Source: DASXUG01 sp036504995 (lineage in GTDB: Bacteria > Pseudomonadota > Gammaproteobacteria > Burkholderiales > Methylophilaceae). Taken from it: a stretch of DNA of 64,000 bases. Of the stretch, positions 44,888-53,588 are shown piece after piece. Where the stretch lies: contig DASXUG010000005.1 in assembly GCA_036504995.1 (NCBI GenBank), forward strand, positions 337,564 through 401,563, in the 5' to 3' direction. The notes beneath the pieces were generated by a model. It saw nothing but the letters and a program-made list of their open reading frames with translations, was not told the origin of the DNA and searched no databases. A program made the translations under genes and the position numbers. Position 1 is the first letter of the stretch. Each line of letters opens with the position of its first letter.

Positions 44888-45685
44888 ATGTGGCTCCAAA
44901 CGGAATGTAGTTTTGTTTTTAATGTCAGCGTTCCCACCCCATTTATTTTGATGCTGCGCCCGAGAAGTGGCTTTAATCAGTGGATTGCGAGTGAGTCTTA
45001 CACGCTTACGCCTAGTGTTCCAGCGGTTGATTTTACCGATATTTACGGTAATTTGTGTCAGCGCCTCATTGCACCAGTGGGTGAGTTTTCAATTCGAACA
45101 TCTGCGGTAATTTCTACTGCAGATACCATCGATACCTGTGCGGGCGCTCCGTTTGTGGAAGTGCAATACTTACCCGATGATACGCTGACGTATTTGCTGC
45201 CATCACGCTATTGTGAATCTGACCGCTTTATCGAAATGGCGCAAGAGATTGTAGCGGGAGTTAGTCCAGGTTACGATCAAGTAGCAAAAATTGAGCAATG
45301 GATACGTGCAAACGTGAGGTTTAATCCTAGCTCCGAGCAATATCAACTTTCTGCTGTCGAGGTGAATCAAGTGCGAGAGGGAGTTTGCCGCGATCTTGCC
45401 CATCTGGGGATAGCGCTTTGCCGAGGGCTTTGCATTCCAGCACGTATGGTGGTTGGTTTTCTGCATGAGCTCAACCCTATGGACTTTCATGCTTGGTTTG
45501 AGGCCTATGTAGGTGGTCGCTGGTATACCTTCGATGCAACGCAATCATCTCCACGCGGTGGTCGTGTCACGGTTGCGTATGGGCACGATGCTGCAGATGT
45601 GGCAATTTTTAACCAATTTGGCCCAGCCCTTTCCCCTGAAGTGATGCAAGTGAGTGTATGTAAACTTGAACGTGCACCCCTTTAA
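44888..45685 (+). CDS. Transglutaminase-like cysteine protease family protein (first of two)
   Basis: Cytosolic transglutaminase-core protein of 265 residues, no signal peptide. An N-terminal beta domain spans about 1-110 (PTPFILMLRPRSGFNQWI). The core has a complete triad: Cys167 in GVCRDLAHLG, His201 in DFHAWFEAYV and Asp216 in TFDATQ. Such proteins act as peptidases or amidases; the substrate is unknown. GGGGGTGA upstream supports the ATG at 44888. It lies 18 bases ahead of the second transglutaminase gene, and the pair presumably works together. Confidence 0.88.
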   Translation: MWLQTECSFVFNVSVPTPFILMLRPRSGFNQWIASESYTLTPSVPAVDFTDIYGNLCQRLIAPVGEFSIRTSAVISTADTIDTCAGAPFVEVQYLPDDTLTYLLPSRYCESDRFIEMAQEIVAGVSPGYDQVAKIEQWIRANVRFNPSSEQYQLSAVEVNQVREGVCRDLAHLGIALCRGLCIPARMVVGFLHELNPMDFHAWFEAYVGGRWYTFDATQSSPRGGRVTVAYGHDAADVAIFNQFGPALSPEVMQVSVCKLERAPL

Positions 45686-45703
45686 AGCAAGTACACACTT
45701 ACT

Positions 45704-46564
45704 ATGAAAAGACTGAAAATAAAACATATTACTGAATACAACTTCTCTTGTGAAGTGGCACTTAATCAGCATAAACTGTTAGTTCGTCCTCGTGAAGGGC
45801 ACGATGTTCGTATTGAGTCTTCAATTTTAAAAATATCCCCAATGTATAGCATTCAATGGCAGCGAGACGTGTTTGATAACTCGCTGGCCATCGTGAGTTT
45901 TACCAAGCCAGCGAATAAGTTGACCATTGCCAGTGAAGTCATTATTCAACATTATGAAGAGGCACCCCTTAATTTCTACATTGAAGAGTACGCGCTTAAT
46001 TATCCGTTTCGCTATGCAGAAGCTGATTGGGCTGACTTATCTCCATATCAACAAGCGATTTATCCGCAAGATCAATTGGCTTTGCAGCAATGGCTTTTTC
46101 AAATTGGCCTGATGCAAAACAACCTGCAAACATTCACCTTGTTGAGTCAACTAAATCAAGCGATTCATCAACAGTTTCGATACCAGGCTCGAGAGGAAGC
46201 AGGGGTACAGTCACCTATAAAAACAATCAATTTGGCTAGTGGATCATGTCGTGATTATGCAACCTTGTTTATTGAGTCGTGTCGACTGTTAGGTCTGGCG
46301 AGTCGGTTTGTAAGTGGTTACTTACATGCACCGGCCACGGAGGCGGGTAATGCAACAACGCACGCTTGGGCAGAGGTTTACTTGCCTGGCACGGGATGGA
46401 AAGGCTTTGACCCGACTGCAGGGGAAGTCACAGGGACTCAACATATTGCTGTTGCCGTAGCACGTAATCCAGAGGCAGTTCCGCCAGTGTCTGGCAGTTT
46501 TGTTGGCCCTGCTTTTGCTATGCCTAGCTTAATGGTCAATGTGCAGGTAAATTTATTAGTTTGA
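45704..46564 (+). CDS. Transglutaminase-like cysteine protease family protein (second of two)
   Basis: A 286-residue paralogue of the preceding protein with the layout of the bacterial transglutaminase N domain (about 1-90, ITEYNFSCEVALNQHKLLVR) plus core. The triad is complete: Cys182 in GSCRDYATLF, His220 in TTHAWAEVY and Asp236 in GFDPTAGE. No export signal. In many proteobacteria such genes stand near circularly permuted ATP-grasp and alpha-E genes; neither is present here. It precedes the PfkB kinase by seven bases. Confidence 0.88.
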   Translation: MKRLKIKHITEYNFSCEVALNQHKLLVRPREGHDVRIESSILKISPMYSIQWQRDVFDNSLAIVSFTKPANKLTIASEVIIQHYEEAPLNFYIEEYALNYPFRYAEADWADLSPYQQAIYPQDQLALQQWLFQIGLMQNNLQTFTLLSQLNQAIHQQFRYQAREEAGVQSPIKTINLASGSCRDYATLFIESCRLLGLASRFVSGYLHAPATEAGNATTHAWAEVYLPGTGWKGFDPTAGEVTGTQHIAVAVARNPEAVPPVSGSFVGPAFAMPSLMVNVQVNLLV

Positions 46565-46571
46565 TAGTCTT

Positions 46572-47516
46572 ATGAAAGTGCGTAATAACATGTCCACTGT
46601 TTCAACAGTTGCCATTTTTGGTGAAGTATTGGTTGATGTGTTCCCCGATCAAAATGTATTGGGTGGCGCACCGTATAATGTCGCAAGGCACTTACAGGCA
46701 TTTGGCGTGCATGCTGAAGTCATTTCTCGCATTGGTATGGATAGCCTAGGCGAAGCACTGATGGATGAAATGATGAGCATAGGCCTGGAAACACAAGGGA
46801 TACAATTTGATACTGAGTACCCAACTGGCCAAGTAAAAGTACATTTGCAGGATGGCGCACATCGGTTCGAAATTTTGCCCGACCAAGCCTACGATCATAT
46901 CAACTTGGCGATTACGCAAGAAACCATGCTGACCATGCAAGCTGATATTGCATACTTCGGTACATTAGCTTTGAGAAATATTGAATCTCGACTTGCTGCA
47001 GAACAGTTCTTGGCTAGTGCTCACTGCCTTAAGTTTTTAGACCTTAACTTAAGGGCACCTTGGTATACGAAAGAAATAATTGAGTTTGCGCTGATGCAAG
47101 CGGATATTGTCAAAATGAATGATGGCGAATTAACAACCATTGCCAGCTATTTTGAGTGGATTGGATCACCTGAGCAACAGGCACGAGCACTACAACAGCA
47201 ATTTAAACTTCAACAAATAATCATCACCTGTGGCGCCAAGGGAAGCTGGCTGCTAAATGCCCATTCAGAGATTATTGAGTCTGGTGATTTAGCAACACCT
47301 GTCGAAATCATAGATACTGTAGGTGCTGGCGATGCCTATGCAGCAGTGTTTATACTTGGCATGTTGTACAAATGGGATATTCCAACCACCATAGATCGTG
47401 CAACTATCTTTGCTGCAGCCTTGTGTGGCGTGAGAGGTGCCTCTGCACCCACAATTAACTTTTACCAACCTTTTATCGAAGCTTGGGGCATCAAACGTCC
47501 TCAACTAAGTAGTTAA
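46572..47516 (+). CDS. PfkB-family sugar kinase (fructokinase-like)
   Basis: Phosphorylates a sugar, probably a hexose such as fructose, with ATP. It has 314 residues. The N-terminal VAIFGEVLVDVFPDQNVLGG and the C-terminal DTVGAGDAYAAVF with catalytic Asp254 mark the family. The substrate cannot be read from the sequence. It directly follows the transglutaminase pair and may share their transcript. A second ATG at 46590 is an alternative start. Confidence 0.88.
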   Translation: MKVRNNMSTVSTVAIFGEVLVDVFPDQNVLGGAPYNVARHLQAFGVHAEVISRIGMDSLGEALMDEMMSIGLETQGIQFDTEYPTGQVKVHLQDGAHRFEILPDQAYDHINLAITQETMLTMQADIAYFGTLALRNIESRLAAEQFLASAHCLKFLDLNLRAPWYTKEIIEFALMQADIVKMNDGELTTIASYFEWIGSPEQQARALQQQFKLQQIIITCGAKGSWLLNAHSEIIESGDLATPVEIIDTVGAGDAYAAVFILGMLYKWDIPTTIDRATIFAAALCGVRGASAPTINFYQPFIEAWGIKRPQLSS

Positions 47517-47559
47517 ACTTACCCTCAAGAGGTATTGTTATCAGAATTTCATCGCACAA

Positions 47560-48618
47560 ATGTTAACCCTCTCATTAAGTCTATTAATTTGTATTTTCCT
47601 AATCGCAGCCATCACTGTTTGGATTGCTGGCGTACATTTAGCGAATGCGACCGATGTGCTTTCTACAAGATGGGGCTTGGGCGAGGCAATGGGTGGTTTA
47701 ATCCTGCTCGCTATCGTGACTAATTTACCTGAGCTTGCGATTACCGTCAGTGGTGCACTGCACCATAACTTGGGGGTGGCGATAGGTAATATTTTAGGTG
47801 GCATTGCCATACAAACCTTGGTGCTCGCCTATATTGATTTTTTTGGGGTGGGCAGTAAAGCTGCGTTTACTTATATTGCAGCGTCGCTGACGTTGGTTTT
47901 AGAAGGCTTGCTGGTGATGTCCATTTTAAGCATTGTCATTATGGGTAGCCAACTAAAATTTACCACCAGTTTGGTGGATATTTCGCCTGCCACAATCATG
48001 ATCGTCATATTTTGGATAGGCGGACTTTGGCTGATTAATCGCACGCGCGATGCTTTACCTTGGCATAACAAAGGGCATGCGCTAAATGCACAAACGCATG
48101 CGCGCGGCCATGCTGAAAAACAAAAAGCGCTGATTGCAAAACAGCATAATATTTCAAATCAATATACAGTAGCAATCTTTGGTATTTGTGCGCTACTGAC
48201 GCTGGTGGCGGGCATTTTTCTTGAGGCTAGCGGTTCAGCAATCGCGCAGCGCCTTGGTATAGATGGTGTACTGTTTGGCGCAACCATACTCGCGGCAGCC
48301 ACCTCTTTACCAGAAGTCTCCACTGGGATGAGCTCCGTTAAATTGGGGGACTATCAGCTTGCCATCAGTGATATTTTCGGCGGTAATGCGTTTTTACCTG
48401 TTTTGTTTTTACTGGCAGAATTAATTTCTGGCACGCCTATATTACAAAATGCACAAAAAACTGATATTTACCTCACCGCATTAGGCATTTTACTCACCGC
48501 GGTTTATACGGCTGGCTTGATTTTTCGGGCGCAGCGCCAGATATTCAATATGGGCTTAGACTCCATTATTGTCATCGTTATATTCGTGCTGGGTATTATC
48601 GGCCTATTACAAATCTAG
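47560..48618 (+). CDS. CaCA-family cation exchanger (Na+/Ca2+ antiporter-like)
   Basis: Inner-membrane antiporter of 352 residues with about ten spans and the two inverted alpha repeats of the Ca2+/cation exchangers: NLPELAITVSGALHHNLGVA (first) and ATSLPEVSTGMSSVKLGDYQ (second). A His-rich hydrophilic loop lies near 168-195. The ion (Ca2+, Na+ or H+) cannot be assigned. Its stop overlaps that of the convergent outer-membrane-type gene by four bases. Confidence 0.87.
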   Translation: MLTLSLSLLICIFLIAAITVWIAGVHLANATDVLSTRWGLGEAMGGLILLAIVTNLPELAITVSGALHHNLGVAIGNILGGIAIQTLVLAYIDFFGVGSKAAFTYIAASLTLVLEGLLVMSILSIVIMGSQLKFTTSLVDISPATIMIVIFWIGGLWLINRTRDALPWHNKGHALNAQTHARGHAEKQKALIAKQHNISNQYTVAIFGICALLTLVAGIFLEASGSAIAQRLGIDGVLFGATILAAATSLPEVSTGMSSVKLGDYQLAISDIFGGNAFLPVLFLLAELISGTPILQNAQKTDIYLTALGILLTAVYTAGLIFRAQRQIFNMGLDSIIVIVIFVLGIIGLLQI

Positions 48619-49340
48619 AAGCGCAAGCCAGCCGAAATGCGCGTCATATCTTGCTGGCTAAAGTTTACTTTGGGGTCGTAGGTTAAACGCACAAAATACT
48701 TTGGCCAATCATAAGTAATCCCTAGACCTACAGCATCAATCGGTTGATTTTGATCATCATTCGGGCCGTTCTTGCTAAACACATCTACCACGATAGTTTG
48801 ATCATTGGGCAGAGGCTTGCGCACCAAAAGATGGGTGATCTGTTGACCTGGCACCACGCGATTATCGCGAACGGCGTACAGTGAAATATTGAAGTCATCA
48901 TCAACATGCCAACCAATGCCATAGGTGATTGCATCGTTTGGGTCAAAGTTAATATTGTCGTATGGCCCTAAGTTTGTTCTGCCATAGCCCAAAATTGCAT
49001 ACACCGTTGTGCCGATTTCCGCGGTAAGCGCACCTCCCCAAAAGCCGTGGTCAGCCGCTTGCAGAGAACTCACTAGTTTTGTGTAAGGCAGCCTGTCTGT
49101 GCGTTCATAGCCAAGGCGCACTTGCTCAAAACTGGAAGTATTTTCTTTGTAAAAACCAATCCAACCTGTTTGGTTATCATGGCTGGCGCGAAGGTTTACA
49201 TCATCAGCCCTAAATTGCTGGGCGACGTAGTGTGACAAGGTCAGTTTATAATCTAAATTGAATGTGTCCTGTGCGGCATCGCCAGCATAAGCAAGTGCAC
49301 ACCACGCTAGCGCGAGGAGCCCACATAAATTTTTAACCAT
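48615..49340 (-). CDS. Putative outer-membrane beta-barrel protein
   Basis: I do not recognise a specific family. The 241-residue product begins with a signal peptide (MVKNLCGLLALAWCALAYA). It then alternates short polar and aromatic strands (GWIGFYKENTSSFEQVRLGY, and TYDWPKYFVRLTYDPKVNF) and ends in a terminal Phe (GLRF), as expected of an outer-membrane barrel. Start 49340 was chosen over an upstream in-frame ATG (49400) because it puts the signal peptide at the N terminus with GAGA upstream. Confidence 0.7.
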   Translation of the reverse strand: MVKNLCGLLALAWCALAYAGDAAQDTFNLDYKLTLSHYVAQQFRADDVNLRASHDNQTGWIGFYKENTSSFEQVRLGYERTDRLPYTKLVSSLQAADHGFWGGALTAEIGTTVYAILGYGRTNLGPYDNINFDPNDAITYGIGWHVDDDFNISLYAVRDNRVVPGQQITHLLVRKPLPNDQTIVVDVFSKNGPNDDQNQPIDAVGLGITYDWPKYFVRLTYDPKVNFSQQDMTRISAGLRF

Positions 49341-49439
49341 TTTCTCATCTCTTTTAAACTGATTACTAATACTTAGAATACTAGCGATGATTCGCTGCAT
49401 TGCGTATGATTAGCGCATTCTACTTGATATTAATTCCAT

Positions 49440-50744
49440 ATGACTATTTCAGATTCTACTAGAGCTTGCGCGCAAGAATTGTTAAATTTCATTGATGCTA
49501 GCCCGAGTCCATGGCACGCCGTAGAAACTACAAAACAAAGGCTGCTGGCTGAAAACTATCAAGCGCTTGATGAGCGCGAAGCTTGGCAGCTTAAAAGTGG
49601 TCAAGGTTATTTCGTTATTCGTGGTGGTTCATCCATCATCGCTTTTAAATTGGGGCAACATGCGCTTGCTCATACGGGGTTACGTATTATTGGCGCACAT
49701 ACTGACTCCCCGAGCTTGCGTTTAAAACCAAAAGCTAGTTTTGATGGCGGTGGTTATGTGCGCATTGGTGTTGAGGTGTATGGTGGGCCGATATTAGCCA
49801 CATTTGCCGATCGAGATTTAAGTCTGGCAGGCCGTGTCAATGTGCGTAATGGCGATAGTTTTGAAACAAAAACTATTAAATTTGACCAGCCATTATTACG
49901 CTTGCCCAATCTTGCGATTCACATGAACCGAGAGGTGAATGAGCAGGGGCTTAAATTCAATAAGCAGACCGAACTCCCCCTCATTTTAAGTGCGCTGGAA
50001 GCAAAGTCGGAGGGTGATCAAACACTCATTAACCTGCTTAGTAGCGCAGCGGAGGTTAATGCTGACGCCATTATCAATTGGGAGCTCAATGTTTTTGATA
50101 CGCAAAAAGGTAGTTTTTGGGGTGCACATCAAGAGTTTATTGCGGATAGTCAGTTAGATAATTTGGCTTCGTGTCATGCTGCGCTAACGGCTTTGCTTGC
50201 AACGGATGCACCCTTATCCACCACTTTATGTGCTTTTTTTGACCACGAAGAAGTCGGCAGCGAAAGCGCTGCGGGGGCGGGCGGTAGTTTTTTAGCCGAT
50301 ATTATTCAGCGTATCAATAATAATCTTGGTCTGTCAGCAGAGGCGCAAAAGCAAGTGCTCGCAAACAGTTTTTTCATCAGCGCAGATATGGCGCATGCTT
50401 ATCACCCTAACTTTCCTGCTGCTTATGAGCCTTGTCACCATGCTTTAGTAAATCACGGCCCCGTGATTAAGACGAATGCAAATCAAAGGTACAGTACAGG
50501 GGCGGATACTGCTGCAAAATTTATTCAACTTTGTGAGCAGGCAGGTGTCCCGTATCAGCAGTATGCGCACCGCACAGACCTTGGCTGCGGCAGCACCATA
50601 GGGCCGATTGTTGCTGCCAATTTAGGTATAGCAAGTGTAGATGTTGGCTCGCCCATGTGGGCCATGCATAGCTTGCGTGAAAGTGCGGGCGCACTAGATC
50701 ATGAATATATGATTAAGGTATTTAAACAAATGTTTGCCAGTTAA
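49440..50744 (+). CDS. apeB: M18-family aminopeptidase (ApeB-like)
   Basis: Cytoplasmic zinc aminopeptidase with preference for acidic N-terminal residues in the family. It has 434 residues. The zinc and catalytic region includes GAHTDSPSLRLKPK (His87), FFDHEEVGSESAAGAGG and ADMAHAYHPNFP. LGCGSTIGPIVAANLG is near the C terminus. The ATG lies in TTCCATATG with no clear ribosome site. Monocistronic as far as seen. Confidence 0.93.
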   Translation: MTISDSTRACAQELLNFIDASPSPWHAVETTKQRLLAENYQALDEREAWQLKSGQGYFVIRGGSSIIAFKLGQHALAHTGLRIIGAHTDSPSLRLKPKASFDGGGYVRIGVEVYGGPILATFADRDLSLAGRVNVRNGDSFETKTIKFDQPLLRLPNLAIHMNREVNEQGLKFNKQTELPLILSALEAKSEGDQTLINLLSSAAEVNADAIINWELNVFDTQKGSFWGAHQEFIADSQLDNLASCHAALTALLATDAPLSTTLCAFFDHEEVGSESAAGAGGSFLADIIQRINNNLGLSAEAQKQVLANSFFISADMAHAYHPNFPAAYEPCHHALVNHGPVIKTNANQRYSTGADTAAKFIQLCEQAGVPYQQYAHRTDLGCGSTIGPIVAANLGIASVDVGSPMWAMHSLRESAGALDHEYMIKVFKQMFAS

Positions 50745-50882
50745 CACACGTAAACAGAGATAGTTTAATTCGTAACAGTTTAGTGCAGTGAATAAGGCAG
50801 TAAGTTTGGTTTACCAAACCGATGAGTCATCCTTGACCTAGTGGGATTCTGCCGATATAGATTAGGCGCACTTTTTACTTAC

Positions 50883-50947
50883 TTGGCACTTTACGCCAAG
50901 CAGCGACAAGAGTGCGATTTGTGAAGCGCCACCCGCAGTGGGCGCTT
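50883..50947. other. Hairpin-rich intergenic stretch after apeB
   Basis: The 212 bases between apeB and the convergent small membrane gene hold no convincing ORF. Two inverted repeats stand out: TTGGC/GCCAA near 50884-50900, and AAGCGCC/GGCGCTT at 50924-50930 with 50941-50947. The second lies just downstream of the small membrane gene stop and may end its transcript, though no T-run follows. A shorter GTTTGG/CCAAAC repeat lies near 50806-50820. Confidence 0.35.
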
Positions 50948-50956
50948 ATATCAAGA

Positions 50957-51199
50957 TCAAGCGCGTTTTGTCATGAGTCTAACTTGCGCTACAACTCGGC
51001 GTGGGTTGTTGCTAGATTTTGCTTTACGGTCAGCACGTGTGGTCATTACTGCAAAATGTGACCAAGTGGCTGAAAGCACAAAGCTGGTAACGCCAGCAAC
51101 TACTGCGCCAATTTCTTCGTAGGCAAACCAGCCAAAAGCTGCGACTAGTGAAGAGAAAACTAAGGGTATAACAAAGGTAATAAAATATTGTGCAATCAT
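50957..51199 (-). CDS. Small two-span membrane protein, unrecognised
   Basis: An 80-residue protein I cannot assign. Two hydrophobic segments are visible, about 4-26 (YFITFVIPLVFSSLVAAFGW) and 30-52 (IGAVVAGVTSFVLSATW). A strongly basic tail follows (RADRKAKSSNNPRR and ending MTKRA), which predicts a cytoplasmic C terminus. The GATTGAAGC sequence before the ATG is a weak ribosome site. It stands alone. Codon use looks like its neighbours. Confidence 0.65.
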   Translation of the reverse strand: MIAQYFITFVIPLVFSSLVAAFGWFAYEEIGAVVAGVTSFVLSATWSHFAVMTTRADRKAKSSNNPRRVVAQVRLMTKRA

Positions 51200-51404
51200 G
51201 CTTCAATCCTTTTGAGATTATTTAAAAAAGTAACAGCTTGGGTAAAGCTATGAGATGGATTATCACCTTGTAATGTTTCTAAATTGTGATTCAAAAGTAA
51301 ATCTTTGAAAATATATACTTGCCCAATCAATAAAATACGCGTAATTTAAAGTCTGCTACGCTATTGTAGATCTTGGTAATATGTTCTCAGCAAGGAGAAG
51401 CATC

Positions 51405-51617
51405 ATGGATAACAAATATGCACTTGGCAGCACCAAGGTATCGACAGAGCACCATGAGCTCCATCACAAGTCCCCCATTAATTTAGCCTGTAAGTTTTGT
51501 AACAGCACTAATCTAATACTAAGCCCGACTATGCACGATCATCATTGCGCAGACTGTGGTGAGTGGCAAAATGACGTGGAAAAAGGCTACTCAACGGGTC
51601 GAAGTAATGATTACTAG
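51405..51617 (+). CDS. Small zinc-ribbon-like protein
   Basis: A 70-residue protein of unknown role. One candidate zinc site is CKFC ... HDHHCADC (Cys pairs about 21 residues apart, with a His cluster), and the N terminus is His rich too (STEHHELHH). A perfect AAGGAG site at 51392-51397 decides for ATG 51405 over an in-frame ATG at 51381. Its stop overlaps the stop of the convergent diguanylate cyclase by four bases. Metal sensing or storage is possible, but this is only a guess. Confidence 0.65.
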   Translation: MDNKYALGSTKVSTEHHELHHKSPINLACKFCNSTNLILSPTMHDHHCADCGEWQNDVEKGYSTGRSNDY

Positions 51618-53464
51618 AGCGTGCCTTCAATCTCGTTTACCGCGCCTACTACTCGGTTTCTACCTGTTTGCTTGGCCTGATATAGAGCGGCATCGGCTCT
51701 TGGAATAATTTGGTCGGGTGATTCGCCAGTCATCCGTTCAGCGACCCCCGCGCTAAAGGTGATCAGCACTTTTTCATTTTTGTTTAAGAAAATATTTTTT
51801 GTTAACTCACGCTGTACGCGCGTCACCACATCAATGGCTTCTGCTTGTTCAGTTGCAGGTAAGATAATAATAAACTCTTCACCACCGTATCGCGCCAACA
51901 CATCTGTAGATCGCATCACCTCTTTAATCACTTTTGCAAAGTGTGCAAGTGCGTGATCCCCTGTTGAATGCCCCAGGCTATCGTTTAGTTTTTTAAAGTG
52001 ATCAATGTCCATCATGGCAATACTTATCGCTGTATTGTAACGATCTGCTCGGTTAAATTCGCGCGATAGTGCTTCATCCATGCCGCGTCTGTTGAGTGCG
52101 CCAGTCAGGTAATCTTCGTGTGCAACTTCACTAATATGATCTAGCTCTGCAATGAGTTCTTGAATTTTCTTTTCAGACTCGACCACTTTTTTCTGGCTTA
52201 GCGCAAATTCGTCACGGCTGCGTTGTACATTAATACCAATGACTTTGGTGTCTGCTAGTAAACCTTCAACAATTTGATTGAGTTCACCTACATCTTCTGT
52301 GGCTCTAATTCTTTGCTGGTATCCCTCAATTTTGACTTGATAGTCACTTGTACTCTCTGTCATTTCCACTAAGCGGTCTACAAAAGTTTCGGCCATTTTT
52401 TTAAGTCTATCTTTAGTGTCAATCAGCACTGGCTTCAAATTCGATTGTTTATAAATTAGATCTTTAATACTGCTTTCTGCATCATACAAAGTGCTGATGT
52501 TGAGCGGCTTGTTCATCAAGTCTTGCAGAATGGCCAGTTGGCCAGTCACCCATTTGTCTTCGACGACCAGCTCGCTAATGCTAGTCGTCATTAGGCGTAG
52601 TAGTGTCATCAATGAAGAGTGAATTTGTTTTTCTGAGTCGCGTTGCAACTCAATTTTTAGCATAAAGGCTTTAAGATCCTGGCTGTGTTGTAATAACCCT
52701 GATTCAGAATGCGTCTTGCGAAGTCGGTCTAGTAACGCTTGGGCTTTTTGTTGGGTGTCTGGTTGCGAATCAAATACTGGGATGATGACCATCTCAAATA
52801 CTTTCAAAAGCATATCGCGCCACAAGGCGACTAGCTTGGTCTGCTCTAGGGCGTTACCAGGAGCTTGATTATTCTGATTGACGACATGAGATGAAAGTTG
52901 AGTCTGCTTGGCCTGTTCATGTACAGGCTCAGCTATTTGTTGTGGAACTTCAACAATACCTAAACCTTCTGCTTCCTGTCCCCAAGAACCAATTAATGCC
53001 TGAATTTTTTGACCCAATGCGTCTGAGTCGTTGGCAAAGTTTGAAAGTACCCGGCTTAAACCCTCTTTTTTACGACTAAGCGTCATGCCCTTATGATTGA
53101 GTTCAAGTTGCTTTAATAAGCTGCGGATGACTATAGACCAGTTAACTTCACTACCGTTAGAGGCGCCTGTGCCGCCTGGAAAAAGTTTACGGAATTGCTC
53201 TTCTAACTTAATCCAATCTTTTTTCTCTATAAGCGGGCTAATCGTTTGAGCTGCACTAATGTACTTAGGGCTACTTTTTGCGGCGTCCAGTAAAACTTTT
53301 TCTAAAGTTTTACCTACTATTTTTGATTGGTCGTCAGATTTCTGCCCTGAAATTTCATCATAAGCAATTCTAAAGTTATCGGGCGTAGGCAAAATCTTGC
53401 GTTGCGCTAACTGCATTAGCGTTTGGCGGGCGATTTCAATGGGGGATGCAACTTGTTTGTTCAT
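51614..53464 (-). CDS. Diguanylate cyclase (GGDEF domain) with N-terminal helical region
   Basis: Makes cyclic di-GMP from two GTP. It has 616 residues with no membrane segment. Residues 1-440 are mostly helical, with a coiled coil near 360-440. The GGDEF domain (about 450-605) has GGEEF at 527-531, and an RxxD inhibitory site (RSTD, 518-521) five residues before it, so product inhibition is expected. YLTGALNRRGMDEAL opens the domain. The sensory input of the long helical part is unknown. It could act in biofilm or motility control. Confidence 0.93.
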   Translation of the reverse strand: MNKQVASPIEIARQTLMQLAQRKILPTPDNFRIAYDEISGQKSDDQSKIVGKTLEKVLLDAAKSSPKYISAAQTISPLIEKKDWIKLEEQFRKLFPGGTGASNGSEVNWSIVIRSLLKQLELNHKGMTLSRKKEGLSRVLSNFANDSDALGQKIQALIGSWGQEAEGLGIVEVPQQIAEPVHEQAKQTQLSSHVVNQNNQAPGNALEQTKLVALWRDMLLKVFEMVIIPVFDSQPDTQQKAQALLDRLRKTHSESGLLQHSQDLKAFMLKIELQRDSEKQIHSSLMTLLRLMTTSISELVVEDKWVTGQLAILQDLMNKPLNISTLYDAESSIKDLIYKQSNLKPVLIDTKDRLKKMAETFVDRLVEMTESTSDYQVKIEGYQQRIRATEDVGELNQIVEGLLADTKVIGINVQRSRDEFALSQKKVVESEKKIQELIAELDHISEVAHEDYLTGALNRRGMDEALSREFNRADRYNTAISIAMMDIDHFKKLNDSLGHSTGDHALAHFAKVIKEVMRSTDVLARYGGEEFIIILPATEQAEAIDVVTRVQRELTKNIFLNKNEKVLITFSAGVAERMTGESPDQIIPRADAALYQAKQTGRNRVVGAVNEIEGTL

Positions 53465-53588
53465 AAGTTCCGCTTAGTGTAGTTTGGCTTTTTAGATCAC
53501 TTAAGTGCTTAGAATATCATTACCATACCAAAACTATACTTTGAATAACACGGAACTTAGTCCTTAATTCTCTTTTTGAATGTTTACA

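Noticed and set aside
50851..50858. GCCGATAT resembling a sigma-28 -10 box after apeB
   Set aside because: There is no TAAA-like -35 at the right distance and no gene downstream on that strand.
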